A DNA stretch of 9,138 bases from CBFGTA01 sp965651595 (GCA_965651595.1 CBFGTA010000093.1:1-9138), one strand, 5' to 3'; numbered from the stretch's first letter, positions 1 to 7,157 are shown. A program made the numbers and translations. Notes: a model not told the origin generated them from the sequence alone.

Positions 1-834
1 GAAGCGACAGAGCAACTCGCGGCAGACGTTCAAGCTGGCAGAGTACCGGTGCCAACTGTCGTCATCTGGCCGGAGAACTCCACCGATGTGGATCCCCTCC
101 GGTTCCCTGATGCCGCCGAACTCATCACTAGGGCCGCCAACACGATCGGCGTGCCGATCCTGGTAGGCGCCGTGACCGTCGCTCCCACCCCCGCTGATCC
201 GATCAGTTTGTGGAACGTAGGGGTGCTGTGGTATCCCGAAACAGGTCCGGGCGACATGTATATCAAGCAGCATCCCTTGCCGTTCGGAGAGTATGTTCCC
301 TTCCGCTCGATGCTGACGCAGCTCATTGGTCGCTATGACCGGGTCCCCTACGACTTCGTGCCCGGCCCAGGCCCGGAGATTCTGTCTATCGACGATGTTC
401 GCCTCGGCGACATAATTTGTTTTGAAGTCGCCTACGGTGGTCTCGTGCGTGAGACAGTGCGCGCAGGGGCAACCATGCTGGCTGTTCAAACCAACAACGC
501 GACGTTCACTTCAACCGGGCCCGGAGGTTTGGCTCAACCTGAGCAGCAGCAGGCCATGGCCCGCATTCGGGCCGTGGAGTTCGGGCGTGATGTTGTGACA
601 GTAGCGACCTCGGGGCTGACCGGACACATCCGCTCCGACGGCAGTCTGGTGGCGGAGGTGCCTCCGTTCGAGTCTGGATTTATCGTCACGAACGTCGCCT
701 TGCGCGATGAACTAACTCCGGCAGCACGGTTCGGCGGTTGGATTCAGCAAGGGCTGTGTATCCTCGCAGTGATAGCCCTTTGTTGGGCAGCCTGGCTCGC
801 CCGCGGCAGCAACAGCAGTCCAAACGAAAGGTGA
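1..834 (+). CDS. lnt: Apolipoprotein N-acyltransferase, C-terminal part (5' end outside window)
   Basis: Transfers an acyl chain to the N-terminal cysteine of lipoproteins at the outer face of the cytoplasmic membrane. Only the last 277 codons are present; the reading frame is open from base 1, so the N-terminal membrane helices lie upstream. What is visible is the nitrilase-like catalytic domain with its Glu-Lys-Cys triad: Glu in WPENS (73-75), Lys in IKQHPLPFGEYVPF (265-267) and Cys in IICFEV (418-420). The KxxxxPFGEYVP and CFE motifs are signatures of Lnt, and the spacing (64 and 51 residues) is what the family shows. A final hydrophobic segment (GLCILAVIALCWAAWLA, about 751-801) is the usual C-terminal helix. 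The stop codon overlaps the Shine-Dalgarno of the next gene, which implies translational coupling. Unlike M. tuberculosis Ppm1, the protein ends here and is not fused to the mannose synthase. Confidence 0.95.
   Translation, partial: EATEQLAADVQAGRVPVPTVVIWPENSTDVDPLRFPDAAELITRAANTIGVPILVGAVTVAPTPADPISLWNVGVLWYPETGPGDMYIKQHPLPFGEYVPFRSMLTQLIGRYDRVPYDFVPGPGPEILSIDDVRLGDIICFEVAYGGLVRETVRAGATMLAVQTNNATFTSTGPGGLAQPEQQQAMARIRAVEFGRDVVTVATSGLTGHIRSDGSLVAEVPPFESGFIVTNVALRDELTPAARFGGWIQQGLCILAVIALCWAAWLARGSNSSPNER
827..834 (+). promoter_or_regulatory. Ribosome binding site of the mannose synthase gene
   Basis: AAAGGTGA sits 3 bases before a GTG codon at 838 and includes the lnt stop TGA (832-834). 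It decides the GTG start and couples translation of the two genes. Confidence 0.7.
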
Positions 835-837
835 CGC

Positions 838-1632
838 GTGCCCGATCACAGCAACGAGTTTGGTGACCTCGGCCCGATTTTGGTGATCATTCCAACTTAC
901 AACGAGAAGGGCAACATCCGCAGCATCGTCGGCCGGGTACGGGCAGCAGTTCCTGAAGCTCACGTTCTTATCGCTGACGACAACAGCCCGGACGGAACTG
1001 GACAGTTGGCCGATGAACTAGCTGATGCCGATGACCACGTCCACGTCCTCCACCGTCGTGGAAAAGAAGGTTTGGGAGCTGCCTATGTGGCGGGATTCTC
1101 CTGGGGAATCGAACGCGACTACCAAGTTCTCGTGGAGATGGATGCTGACGGTTCACACCTGCCAGAACAACTGCCGCGCCTGCTCGACAAACTCCGGCAC
1201 GCCGACCTGGTCCTCGGTTCGCGCTGGGTCGACGGCGGAACGACCCACAACTGGCCGAAATCGCGCGAGGTGCTGTCACGAGGTGGCAACTGGTACATCC
1301 GGCACGCTCTGGCAGTGCCCATCAAGGATGCGACCGGCGGGTACCGGGCGTATCGATCGACGACACTGCAGGCCATCGACTACCAATCTGTAGGTAGTGC
1401 CGGGTACGTGTTCCAGGTGGACTTGGCATATCGGGCTGTCCAGGCGGGTCTGCACGTGGCCGAAGTTCCGATCGATTTTCATGAACGAGAAATCGGCGAA
1501 TCCAAAATGAGTTCCTCGATCGTCCGCGAGGCCCTAGTCCGGGTGACCGGTTGGGGTTTCAGGGAGCGGCGCACCAAGTCCGGCAGACAGCGGATCCGCA
1601 CCACGAAGCGCCAACAAGCTCGCGGCTGGTAG
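838..1632 (+). CDS. ppm1: Polyprenol-phosphate mannose synthase (GT2 family)
   Basis: Transfers mannose from GDP-mannose to polyprenyl phosphate on the cytoplasmic side of the membrane. In actinobacteria the product feeds lipomannan/lipoarabinomannan synthesis and protein O-mannosylation. The 264-residue protein is a single GT2 catalytic domain: IPTYNE (18-23), the nucleotide-binding DDNSPDGT (47-54) and the metal-binding MDADGSH (101-107), followed by GSRWVDGG, SRGGNWYIR and GGYRAYR, all typical of Dpm1/Ppm1. It has no C-terminal membrane helices, so like short actinobacterial versions it may rely on a partner for membrane contact; the neighbouring Lnt is the obvious one, since the two are one polypeptide in M. 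tuberculosis. The C-terminus is strongly basic (about residues 245-262), which could help bind phospholipid. The start is GTG with a good Shine-Dalgarno. It is the second gene of lnt-ppm1-fxsA. Confidence 0.93.
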   Translation: MPDHSNEFGDLGPILVIIPTYNEKGNIRSIVGRVRAAVPEAHVLIADDNSPDGTGQLADELADADDHVHVLHRRGKEGLGAAYVAGFSWGIERDYQVLVEMDADGSHLPEQLPRLLDKLRHADLVLGSRWVDGGTTHNWPKSREVLSRGGNWYIRHALAVPIKDATGGYRAYRSTTLQAIDYQSVGSAGYVFQVDLAYRAVQAGLHVAEVPIDFHEREIGESKMSSSIVREALVRVTGWGFRERRTKSGRQRIRTTKRQQARGW

Positions 1633-1634
1633 CG

Positions 1635-2255
1635 ATGCTGCGATTTCTCGCGTTCTGCTGCTACGTCTTGATCGAATTCTTCGTCGTGTTGTGGCTTGCA
1701 TCGCTGTGGGGTTGGCCACTGGTCATCGGGCTGCTGATTGCGAGTTTCGTACTCGGGCTCGTCGTCATGAAGAACGCCGGATTGAGTGCCGTGCGGTCGA
1801 TGCAGCAGGTGGCTTCCGATGGGGGAGCGGTCGAAGATGACTCGGTCGGGGATGCCGCAGTCATGTTCGGATGCGGCGTGTTCATTGCCGTACCTGGATT
1901 TGTGACGACCGTACTGGGGCTGGCCGCCCTATTGCCCCCGGCGCGGCGCTGGATTCGCAGCGTCGTCCGGCGCGCGTTCGAACGAGCAGCCCGACGTCGT
2001 GGAATGAGCGTCGTAACGACCACTGTGGACGGGGTGCGGGTTACGCGGATAGTTCCCGGAGACGTCGTAACGGGCCATGTCGTTCAACCCTCGGCGAACG
2101 CTGACGACCGGTCAGGAAACACTGGACCACCCTCCCCAGGTGACTCTTCGCAACAGCATCCGCTATTGCCGCCGGGCGAGGCTAGCCGTGATGGACTTCG
2201 TTCAGACCAGCGCGACAATCCCGATCAGCATGACTCGTACCGAGGCGATACCTAG
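1635..2255 (+). CDS. fxsA: FxsA family cytoplasmic membrane protein
   Basis: A 206-residue FxsA family membrane protein. The E. coli member is known for relieving exclusion of phage T7 by the F plasmid when overproduced; its normal role is unknown. The pattern fits the family: helix 1 about residues 2-22, helix 2 about 25-46 (ending in KNAG), a loop, then helix 3 about 77-98 with the GFVTTVLGLAALLPPAR motif that marks FxsA. A basic stretch follows (about 100-120) and then a long hydrophilic Pro/Ser/Asp/Gln-rich tail (about 150-206) without recognisable structure, as in other actinobacterial members. The frame is open from 1551, but the ATG at 1635 puts the first helix at the N-terminus and leaves only 2 bases after the ppm1 stop. 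No strong Shine-Dalgarno is seen, so translation is probably coupled. The TAG stop shares bases with the convergent rbpA stop. Confidence 0.88.
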   Translation: MLRFLAFCCYVLIEFFVVLWLASLWGWPLVIGLLIASFVLGLVVMKNAGLSAVRSMQQVASDGGAVEDDSVGDAAVMFGCGVFIAVPGFVTTVLGLAALLPPARRWIRSVVRRAFERAARRRGMSVVTTTVDGVRVTRIVPGDVVTGHVVQPSANADDRSGNTGPPSPGDSSQQHPLLPPGEASRDGLRSDQRDNPDQHDSYRGDT

Positions 2256-2629
2256 GCTGACCGCAGCGACTTGCGCTTTTGCGGAGCGCTCGGGGCGTAC
2301 CCGCGGGTTTCCCTCACTAAGTCGAGACGCTCGGTGAGCAGAACTTCGAGGTCGGCGAGGGAACGACGTTCGCGCAACATGTCCCAATGTGTGCGCACGT
2401 GCTTCACTGCCTTGGCTTCGGGTTCTTCACCGCCGCGCAGGATGCCTTCCTTTCCGCAGCGGCACTCCCACGTGTAGGGGAGTTCGGCTTCAATCGAAAA
2501 CGGCATCGTCGTGACGTGGCCGTCGGGGCAGTCGTAGTTGACTGGCTGGCGGGGAGCAAGCTCAACGTGGTCGTCGGTCTCGTAGCTGGTAGCTCCCAAG
2601 CGTGATCCTCGCAGTGCACCGTCGCTCAT
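2252..2629 (-). CDS. rbpA: RNA polymerase-binding protein RbpA
   Basis: Binds RNA polymerase and group 1/2 sigma factors (sigma-A type) and stabilises the open promoter complex. It is restricted to actinobacteria and linked to rifampicin tolerance and stress responses. The 125-residue protein has the whole family layout: an N-terminal tail (ALRGSRLGATSYETD, 5-19), the LAPRQ segment (24-28), the small beta core (about 30-66), the basic linker (about 72-80) and the sigma-interaction helices starting at RTHWDMLRERRS (79-90). Four potential zinc ligands are visible: C34, H38, C56 and C58. Streptomyces RbpA has such ligands; mycobacterial RbpA lacks most of them. The second pair is spaced CxC, not CxxC. 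Start: ATG preceded by GAGGAG nine bases upstream. The gene has its own promoter candidate and converges on fxsA with overlapping stop codons. Confidence 0.96.
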   Translation of the reverse strand: MSDGALRGSRLGATSYETDDHVELAPRQPVNYDCPDGHVTTMPFSIEAELPYTWECRCGKEGILRGGEEPEAKAVKHVRTHWDMLRERRSLADLEVLLTERLDLVRETRGYAPSAPQKRKSLRSA

Positions 2630-2638
2630 GGCTTCTCA

Positions 2639-2644
2639 CTCCTC
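2639..2644 (-). promoter_or_regulatory. Ribosome binding site of rbpA
   Basis: The minus strand reads GAGGAG, nine bases before the ATG at 2629. It is one of the strongest Shine-Dalgarno sequences in the window and fixes the rbpA start. Confidence 0.75.
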
Positions 2645-2665
2645 GTATTTCTCGTCCGCCCATCG

Positions 2666-2693
2666 AACGCAGATAGTGGTCAAGTTGTTCCCC
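2666..2693 (-). promoter_or_regulatory. Candidate sigma-R/sigma-H type promoter of rbpA
   Basis: The minus strand reads GGGGAAC (2693-2687), exactly 18 bases, then GTT (2668-2666; CGTT if 2669 is included). This fits the GGAAY-N18/19-GTT consensus of the oxidative/heat stress sigma factor called SigR in Streptomyces and SigH in mycobacteria. The -10 lies about 37 bases before the rbpA ATG, leaving a short leader that contains the ribosome binding site. rbpA of S. coelicolor is known to be a SigR target, so both sequence and context agree. A housekeeping promoter may also exist but is not obvious. Confidence 0.65.
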
Positions 2694-2700
2694 ACTTGAC
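2679..2700. repeat. Perfect inverted repeat around the rbpA -35 element
   Basis: GTCAAGT (2679-2685) and ACTTGAC (2694-2700) are perfect inverted arms separated by 8 bases. The loop contains the GGAAC of the candidate promoter. It could be an operator. As RNA it would be a 7-pair stem without a U-run after it, so a terminator for the upstream GDPD gene is less likely. Confidence 0.55.
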
Positions 2701-2737
2701 GCAGTTCACACCTCTTGAGTGAAAATTGTTGTCGTGA

Positions 2738-2752
2738 GGCCTACCATAGGCC
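2738..2752 (-). terminator. Small hairpin over the stop codon of the GDPD gene (weak terminator candidate)
   Basis: GGCCTA (2738-2743) and TAGGCC (2747-2752) form a perfect 6-base stem with a 3-base loop, and the TAG stop of the phosphodiesterase lies in one arm. On the minus-strand transcript a short U-run (AATTTT) follows about 10 bases later. The stem is short and the U-run is distant, so termination is uncertain. Confidence 0.3.
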
Positions 2753-3541
2753 GCGTTGCTGCATGACCGACTTCAGCAGCGACGGGCGATCCGTCACGAT
2801 CCCGTCCACCCCCGCGCTCAACAGCGTCTCCATGTGTACGGGGTCGTCGATCGTCCACACGTGCACGATGTCGCCACGCGCGTGGGCCCACTCGAGGAAT
2901 CTAGGGGTGACGACGGGTACGCCTGCCCATCGCGGGGGCACTTGCAGCACGGCTGGCGAAGGCCTTGGTCCTCGGAGGTCAGCAGAAGAGGGGATTCGGC
3001 GCTGGGCGTGATAGGCGGCAACATACTGGGCTACCTCGCGCGACCCCATACTGGTCAGAAATTCGGGACCGAGGGCCTGGCGAATTCGTTTCAATCGCCG
3101 CGAGCTGAATGCGGCCGCAGTCACCTGCTCGGGCGATGCGTACTTTCTGACAGTGCGGCAGAAAGGGTCGATAGCGTTGTCAGTCTTGACGTCAACGTTG
3201 AAATGGATATCCGGGTAGCGCTCGAAAACGTCTTCGAGCCGCAGGACTCGGCCCGACTGTCCGACCCGGACCGTCTGCAACTGCTTCCACGTCAGTTCTG
3301 CAATCTCTCCTGGATGGTTGCTCAGCCGGTCCAGTCGTTCATCGTGAAACACGACGACTACGCCGTCACGGGTGCAGCGCACATCAGTTTCGATGACGCG
3401 GCAGCCGAGCGCCCGAGACCGGTCGAATGCTTCCGCCGTGTTCTCTGTCGCTTCCTTCGATCCACCCCGGTGGGCAATGGCTATCGGTCCGCTGCCCATG
3501 TACGGGTGGTTAGGGGGAGTCATCGTCAGACTCGCCATCAT
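2741..3541 (-). CDS. Glycerophosphodiester phosphodiesterase (GDPD family)
   Basis: Hydrolyses glycerophosphodiesters to glycerol-3-phosphate plus an alcohol, in phospholipid turnover or in breakdown of glycerophosphate polymers. The 266-residue protein contains the whole TIM-barrel signature: AHRGG (23-27), ENT (33-35), ETDVR (51-55, metal ligands), FHDERLDR (65-72, catalytic His), NVDVKTD (115-121) and, near the end, VHVWTIDDP and GVDGIVTDRP. No signal peptide is seen, so it is probably cytoplasmic like UgpQ. The reading frame begins at ATGATG (3541/3538), overlapping the end of the lyase gene by about 32 bases. An in-frame ATG at 3523, with GGCGAG upstream, is a plausible alternative giving 260 residues; the ATG at 3499 has no ribosome site. 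The overlap implies translational coupling and co-transcription with the lyase. The substrate head group cannot be told from sequence. Confidence 0.92.
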   Translation of the reverse strand: MMASLTMTPPNHPYMGSGPIAIAHRGGSKEATENTAEAFDRSRALGCRVIETDVRCTRDGVVVVFHDERLDRLSNHPGEIAELTWKQLQTVRVGQSGRVLRLEDVFERYPDIHFNVDVKTDNAIDPFCRTVRKYASPEQVTAAAFSSRRLKRIRQALGPEFLTSMGSREVAQYVAAYHAQRRIPSSADLRGPRPSPAVLQVPPRWAGVPVVTPRFLEWAHARGDIVHVWTIDDPVHMETLLSAGVDGIVTDRPSLLKSVMQQRGLW

Positions 3542-5588
3542 CGGATGGCTCTGGTTCCGGCGACGGGGGGTCGGTGACCACTTGGACGCCGGAAGAGCTC
3601 ACTGCACGAACATATTCGCCGCGCTGATCGCGAATTCGAATAGTCAGAACTCCCGGAACGGAATCATCAAACTCAGCCGAGACCCGTTCAGGCCCCGCGT
3701 TGGCGCCGCGCGCCACAATTACCGTAGCGATACGCATGCGCGTGCCGGTCGCGGACAGGTGAACGCTCGGGGCTGGCACCAGTTCGCCGTACACGTAGGA
3801 ACTCCAACCCCGCCAGGGGTTCGTCCGACCCGCAGAGCTGTCCGCGGCCGACGTCGACACCTGGGAGCCCAATACGGCGCTGCGCAGACTCACGTTGGAA
3901 CCACTTCCGTGCGAATCGAACTGCTGGATTCCCTGCCCATCGACAGCCGAGGTCACGGTCCGGGTGCGGTCAAGATTCCAGTTCTGCACGATCCGTTCAC
4001 GCCGCGGTGTGGACACATCGTCGATCACGATGAGAAATTCAGCTTCGCGATCGAACCATGTTGTTCGGTTGATCGTGGCCCGGGATCCGTAGGCCGTGTC
4101 CCTGACCATGATGAAGTCTCCGGCGGCATTGGATCGCGCAGCGAGCACGGAGGGACGGGGTGATCCGGCATTCACCCCCGGCACATGGACGACGTTGTGA
4201 GCCTGACGTGATCGCACGAACCATTCGCGCGCATCCTTCGAATATCGGTACGACCCTGTGTCGTGCAAGTGTTGAGATCCGCGTGAAGCAAACGTCACTG
4301 CCCCGGCGTCGGAGTGCGCATGGTATTCCGCGCTACCTCCCGGACCAGTGCGCATCGAGTAGAAGGTTTCTCTGGCGAAAGAGCGGTCTCCGGTGCCCCA
4401 ACCTGTGCGACCGAATATGAAACCAGCCTGATAGACGCTAAACAGCGAACTGGGAGCACGGCCGGACTTCCCGCGGGATTGAACGTAGTTGACTCCGGCA
4501 TCCATCGCGGCCAAGTCGGCACCGGGACGGCGCCGCGGACTGTCGCCGAGCATTTCCAAGAATCCGTCCGGCCGGGTCCCCTGCGCCAAGAACGCTGGAA
4601 TCCGCGTCGCGCGGTTGAGGGCGGCCGGAACGTTCTGGCCACAGCTGCGCACCCGATTTATCTGCTGCAGAGTCCACACCGCGGTGTTGCGGGCGTAGAC
4701 CATAGATCCTTCGCGAACGGAACCATCCTCAGCAATCATTCGACTACTGATAGATCCGAGTTGCTGGCGAGCTTGCTTCATGCGCTTGGGTTGCCGAAGA
4801 ATGCAGGCGCTGGCAAATGAACCGGAAGCATGGTGGAAGGACGCATTGTTGATGGACTGCCAATTCTTGACGGCGTAGGCACCTTCGCGTTTGATTGCCT
4901 GTCTCAGTAACTTGCGATTCGGGGCCGGTCCGTCAAAGGCACACGCGAGGGTCCATTGGCGGAAGCCACTGACGATTTGAGAGTTCATGTACCAGGTTCG
5001 GGGTTTAGCTGGACGGTTCTTCTTCACGTAGGTGTTGATGATTCGATAAAACAGCTTCACCATTCCCGGCTTCTTCTTCTGAACACCAACCCGTAGGAGT
5101 GGCAAAGCCCAAAACAGGGAATGCATATGGCCATTCCCGGAATGATCCAGGCTCGACTGCGGCAGCCAGCTCATCTTCTTGATTTTGCGTGGCAGTCGGA
5201 GCGTGCCGTAGTGCTGGAGAGCAATCTGACGGTTCCGCTTGAGCGCACGCGCCTGGGACATGTCATTGGGATTGTTGCCCCACAACCAGGCCCGGCACTG
5301 GGTGCGAGCCCTCTGCCGTTGGGTACGCAAAGAGCTGCGAGGGACAGCCTGGCTCACTGCAGCGCCGCCAGGCACCCCGGCCGGCGCACCGAGATCCGAC
5401 ACCCGACTCCCACCGATGTCCGGCACATCAATGCCGTCGCCGGGTAGCTGCAGGTGTGTAGGGACAGCCGACGACGCAGGCGGCGACACGTGAGCCGATA
5501 GTTCGCTCGACACGAGAGTGAGGCTCAGACTGACCACCACGCACACAACGGCACTGCGTACAACGGCACTGCGTAGCCCCACTACCAT
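3510..5588 (-). CDS. Secreted heparinase II/III-type polysaccharide lyase
   Basis: A 692-residue protein of the heparinase II/III superfamily, whose members cleave uronic-acid polysaccharides by beta-elimination outside the cell. In order: a signal peptide (about 1-32: basic start, long Val/Leu core, cleavage near ELSA); a Pro/Gly/Ala-rich linker (about 33-90); an alpha/alpha-toroid domain (about 95-360) containing SINNASFHH (N247-N248, H252-H253) and DGSVREGSMVY (Y298); then a beta-sandwich domain opening with FSMRTGPGG-type strands and YHAHSDAGAVTF (422-433), the hallmark heparinase II/III motif. The Asn, Tyr and His residues are in the order and approximate spacing of the catalytic set. 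The catalytic half is very Lys/Arg-rich (for example 165-195), suiting an anionic substrate; the tail (about 674-692) is Asp/Glu/Ser/Pro-rich. ATG 5588 follows GGGGAG by 8 bases; a GTG at 5591 is also possible. Substrate unknown. Confidence 0.85.
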   Translation of the reverse strand: MVVGLRSAVVRSAVVCVVVSLSLTLVSSELSAHVSPPASSAVPTHLQLPGDGIDVPDIGGSRVSDLGAPAGVPGGAAVSQAVPRSSLRTQRQRARTQCRAWLWGNNPNDMSQARALKRNRQIALQHYGTLRLPRKIKKMSWLPQSSLDHSGNGHMHSLFWALPLLRVGVQKKKPGMVKLFYRIINTYVKKNRPAKPRTWYMNSQIVSGFRQWTLACAFDGPAPNRKLLRQAIKREGAYAVKNWQSINNASFHHASGSFASACILRQPKRMKQARQQLGSISSRMIAEDGSVREGSMVYARNTAVWTLQQINRVRSCGQNVPAALNRATRIPAFLAQGTRPDGFLEMLGDSPRRRPGADLAAMDAGVNYVQSRGKSGRAPSSLFSVYQAGFIFGRTGWGTGDRSFARETFYSMRTGPGGSAEYHAHSDAGAVTFASRGSQHLHDTGSYRYSKDAREWFVRSRQAHNVVHVPGVNAGSPRPSVLAARSNAAGDFIMVRDTAYGSRATINRTTWFDREAEFLIVIDDVSTPRRERIVQNWNLDRTRTVTSAVDGQGIQQFDSHGSGSNVSLRSAVLGSQVSTSAADSSAGRTNPWRGWSSYVYGELVPAPSVHLSATGTRMRIATVIVARGANAGPERVSAEFDDSVPGVLTIRIRDQRGEYVRAVSSSGVQVVTDPPSPEPEPSDDGESDDDSP

Positions 5589-5596
5589 CACTGAAA

Positions 5597-5602
5597 CTCC
5601 CC
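5597..5602 (-). promoter_or_regulatory. Ribosome binding site of the lyase gene
   Basis: The minus strand reads GGGGAG, eight bases before ATG 5588. It favours that ATG over the adjacent GTG at 5591 and lies in the 34-base gap after the amidase stop, consistent with read-through transcription from the amidase gene. Confidence 0.65.
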
Positions 5603-5622
5603 GACGCCAGCTCCTCGTTTGT

Positions 5623-7065
5623 CTAGGGAGACGTTACCTGATCAATACGAGGCCATGGGTCAGCTTCTTCTAGTTGATAGGCAAGCTCCAATAAAACTCG
5701 ATCGTTGCCCCGCCGGGCGGCGAACTGGACGCCGATCGGGCGCGCGTCTGCCGTTCGATAGAGCGGCAGACTCATGGCGGGAGCGCCGGAGATGTTGTGA
5801 ATCTCGGTGAATGCGGCGTACTTCAGGAGACGAATGACCTGCTCGCGGTACTCCACGTCCGGCCCCAAGTACCCCAATTCTGGCGGTTCATGACTGAGTA
5901 CCGGGCTGATCACGACATCGAATTGCTCCATGAACTGATCGAAATTATCGCCTGTCGCCTTCAGTCGCTGAATGGTTGCTGGCATTCGGAATGCTTGTTG
6001 ACGCCCGTGGTCGGCCAAACCCAGACACAGCTTTTCCAGTTTTTTGGGATCGAATCCTTGGGGGTACATAACTCGCCCGAGGCGCTTGAGCAGGAGCGCA
6101 TTGAGCCCCCAAAATCGCAAGAAGTCGACTCCGAACTGGGGGGAGTAGGGGTAGTCGATGTAGGTGACTTTGTGGCCGAGGCCTTCGCAGAGCTTGGCAG
6201 CATGCTCGACTGCGGCGACGGTGGACGCATCCGTGGTCACTCCGGCCTGACCATCAGTGAAGAACGCGATCCGCAACTGTTGGGCGTGATCGTGATCGAC
6301 TCCGGCCATCCGTGGCCAGCGCGGGTCATAGTGAATCCCCTCGGCGGCCTGATAAAACAATTCGGTATCCCGAACGGTCCGGGTAAGGACACCTTGGGAC
6401 ACGAAGTTGATGGGAGCACGTTCGGTGCCTTCCACCTGGGGTAAGCGACCCACTGTGGGTTTGAGCCCGACCAAACCACAGCAGGCGGCCGGAATGCGGA
6501 CGGATCCGCCACCGTCGTTACCGTGGGCGAGCGGGACCACGCCAGCTGCTACCAGCGCGGCACTGCCACCCGAAGAGCCCCCGGCGGTCCGACTCAAATC
6601 CCAGGGCGAACTCGTGGCGCCACTCAGGGTCGACTCAGTTGATGCGGTCAGCCCGAACTCCGGCAGCGTGGTCTTGGCGAACACGCGAAGCCCCGCTGAC
6701 TGCAACAGTCGCGACATGACACTCGTACGATCGCGCGGGGAATCACCGACCGCAGTCGAGCCCTGGCGACTCGGATAGCCACTGAGGTCCTCGTTGTCTT
6801 TCAAGACCGTCGGCAGTCCCGCAAACGGTAACTGCGCGACTGCGTCACTTTCTTCCGCCGTCATGTTCAACTCTGACGGCCGTACCCAGCACTGCACCGC
6901 ATTGATCGACTCATTCACGCGGTGGGCGCGCGCGATTGCAGCATCCATCAACTCGCTCACGGACACGGATCCCGAGCGAAGTGCCGCCACAAGATCAGTA
7001 GCATCGGAGATACCGAGAGCGTCATCGCCGTAGGCGTGGGCGCGTTGGGGGTATGTGCCAGTCAT
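5623..7065 (-). CDS. Amidase (amidase-signature family)
   Basis: A 480-residue serine hydrolase that cleaves carboxamides; the natural substrate cannot be read from sequence. The Ser-cisSer-Lys triad is complete: K89 in GLPTVLKDN, S164 in the Gly/Ser-rich GGSSGGSAAL (162-171) and nucleophile S188 in DGGGSVRIPAACCGLVGLKPT. The K-S-S spacing of 75 and 24 residues is typical of the family (fatty acid amide hydrolase has the same). The C-terminal part has INxxGxP-like (NISGAPAMSLP) and PIGVQFAARRGND motifs of secondary amidases. The GatA role in tRNA-Gln amidation is unlikely, because no gatC or gatB is nearby and the sequence resembles stand-alone amidases. No signal peptide: cytoplasmic. It is probably the first gene of an amidase-lyase-GDPD operon. 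There is no clear Shine-Dalgarno before the ATG; the start could be leaderless. Confidence 0.92.
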   Translation of the reverse strand: MTGTYPQRAHAYGDDALGISDATDLVAALRSGSVSVSELMDAAIARAHRVNESINAVQCWVRPSELNMTAEESDAVAQLPFAGLPTVLKDNEDLSGYPSRQGSTAVGDSPRDRTSVMSRLLQSAGLRVFAKTTLPEFGLTASTESTLSGATSSPWDLSRTAGGSSGGSAALVAAGVVPLAHGNDGGGSVRIPAACCGLVGLKPTVGRLPQVEGTERAPINFVSQGVLTRTVRDTELFYQAAEGIHYDPRWPRMAGVDHDHAQQLRIAFFTDGQAGVTTDASTVAAVEHAAKLCEGLGHKVTYIDYPYSPQFGVDFLRFWGLNALLLKRLGRVMYPQGFDPKKLEKLCLGLADHGRQQAFRMPATIQRLKATGDNFDQFMEQFDVVISPVLSHEPPELGYLGPDVEYREQVIRLLKYAAFTEIHNISGAPAMSLPLYRTADARPIGVQFAARRGNDRVLLELAYQLEEADPWPRIDQVTSP

Positions 7066-7071
7066 GCCGAC

Positions 7072-7077
7072 ACGCTA
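7072..7077 (-). promoter_or_regulatory. Possible -10 element of a leaderless amidase transcript
   Basis: The minus strand reads TAGCGT at -12 to -7 relative to the A of the amidase ATG, matching the actinobacterial TANNNT -10 pattern, and no Shine-Dalgarno is present. A hexamer this loose occurs often by chance and no -35 is evident. Confidence 0.3.
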
Positions 7078-7157
7078 CCGGCTCACCACCAACGACGAAG
7101 GTCCGGCCGTCGCCAAGCGCCTAGTCGCCCTGATCGGTCCAACTTTTTTATGCGCCG

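Noticed and set aside
1551..1634. Upstream extension of FxsA to an ATG at 1551
   Set aside because: It would add 28 polar residues before the first membrane helix and overlap ppm1 by 82 bases; the ATG at 1635 fits the family.
2705..2723. TTCAC/GTGAA short inverted repeat between the GDPD gene and rbpA
   Set aside because: Five-base arms with a 9-base spacer are expected by chance, and it is not placed on a promoter element.
2756..3577. Long plus-strand open frame (273 codons) opposite the GDPD gene
   Set aside because: The minus strand carries the full set of GDPD motifs; the plus-strand translation has no recognisable domain and no ribosome site. It is a high-GC antisense shadow.
3372..4163. 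Plus-strand open frame (263 codons) opposite the end of the lyase gene
   Set aside because: It straddles two minus-strand genes and its composition (Arg/His/Gly-rich, no motif) is that of an antisense frame.
5623..7065. GatA (Glu-tRNA-Gln amidotransferase subunit A)
   Set aside because: Shares the amidase signature, but the context lacks gatB and gatC and the C-terminal motifs look like stand-alone amidases.
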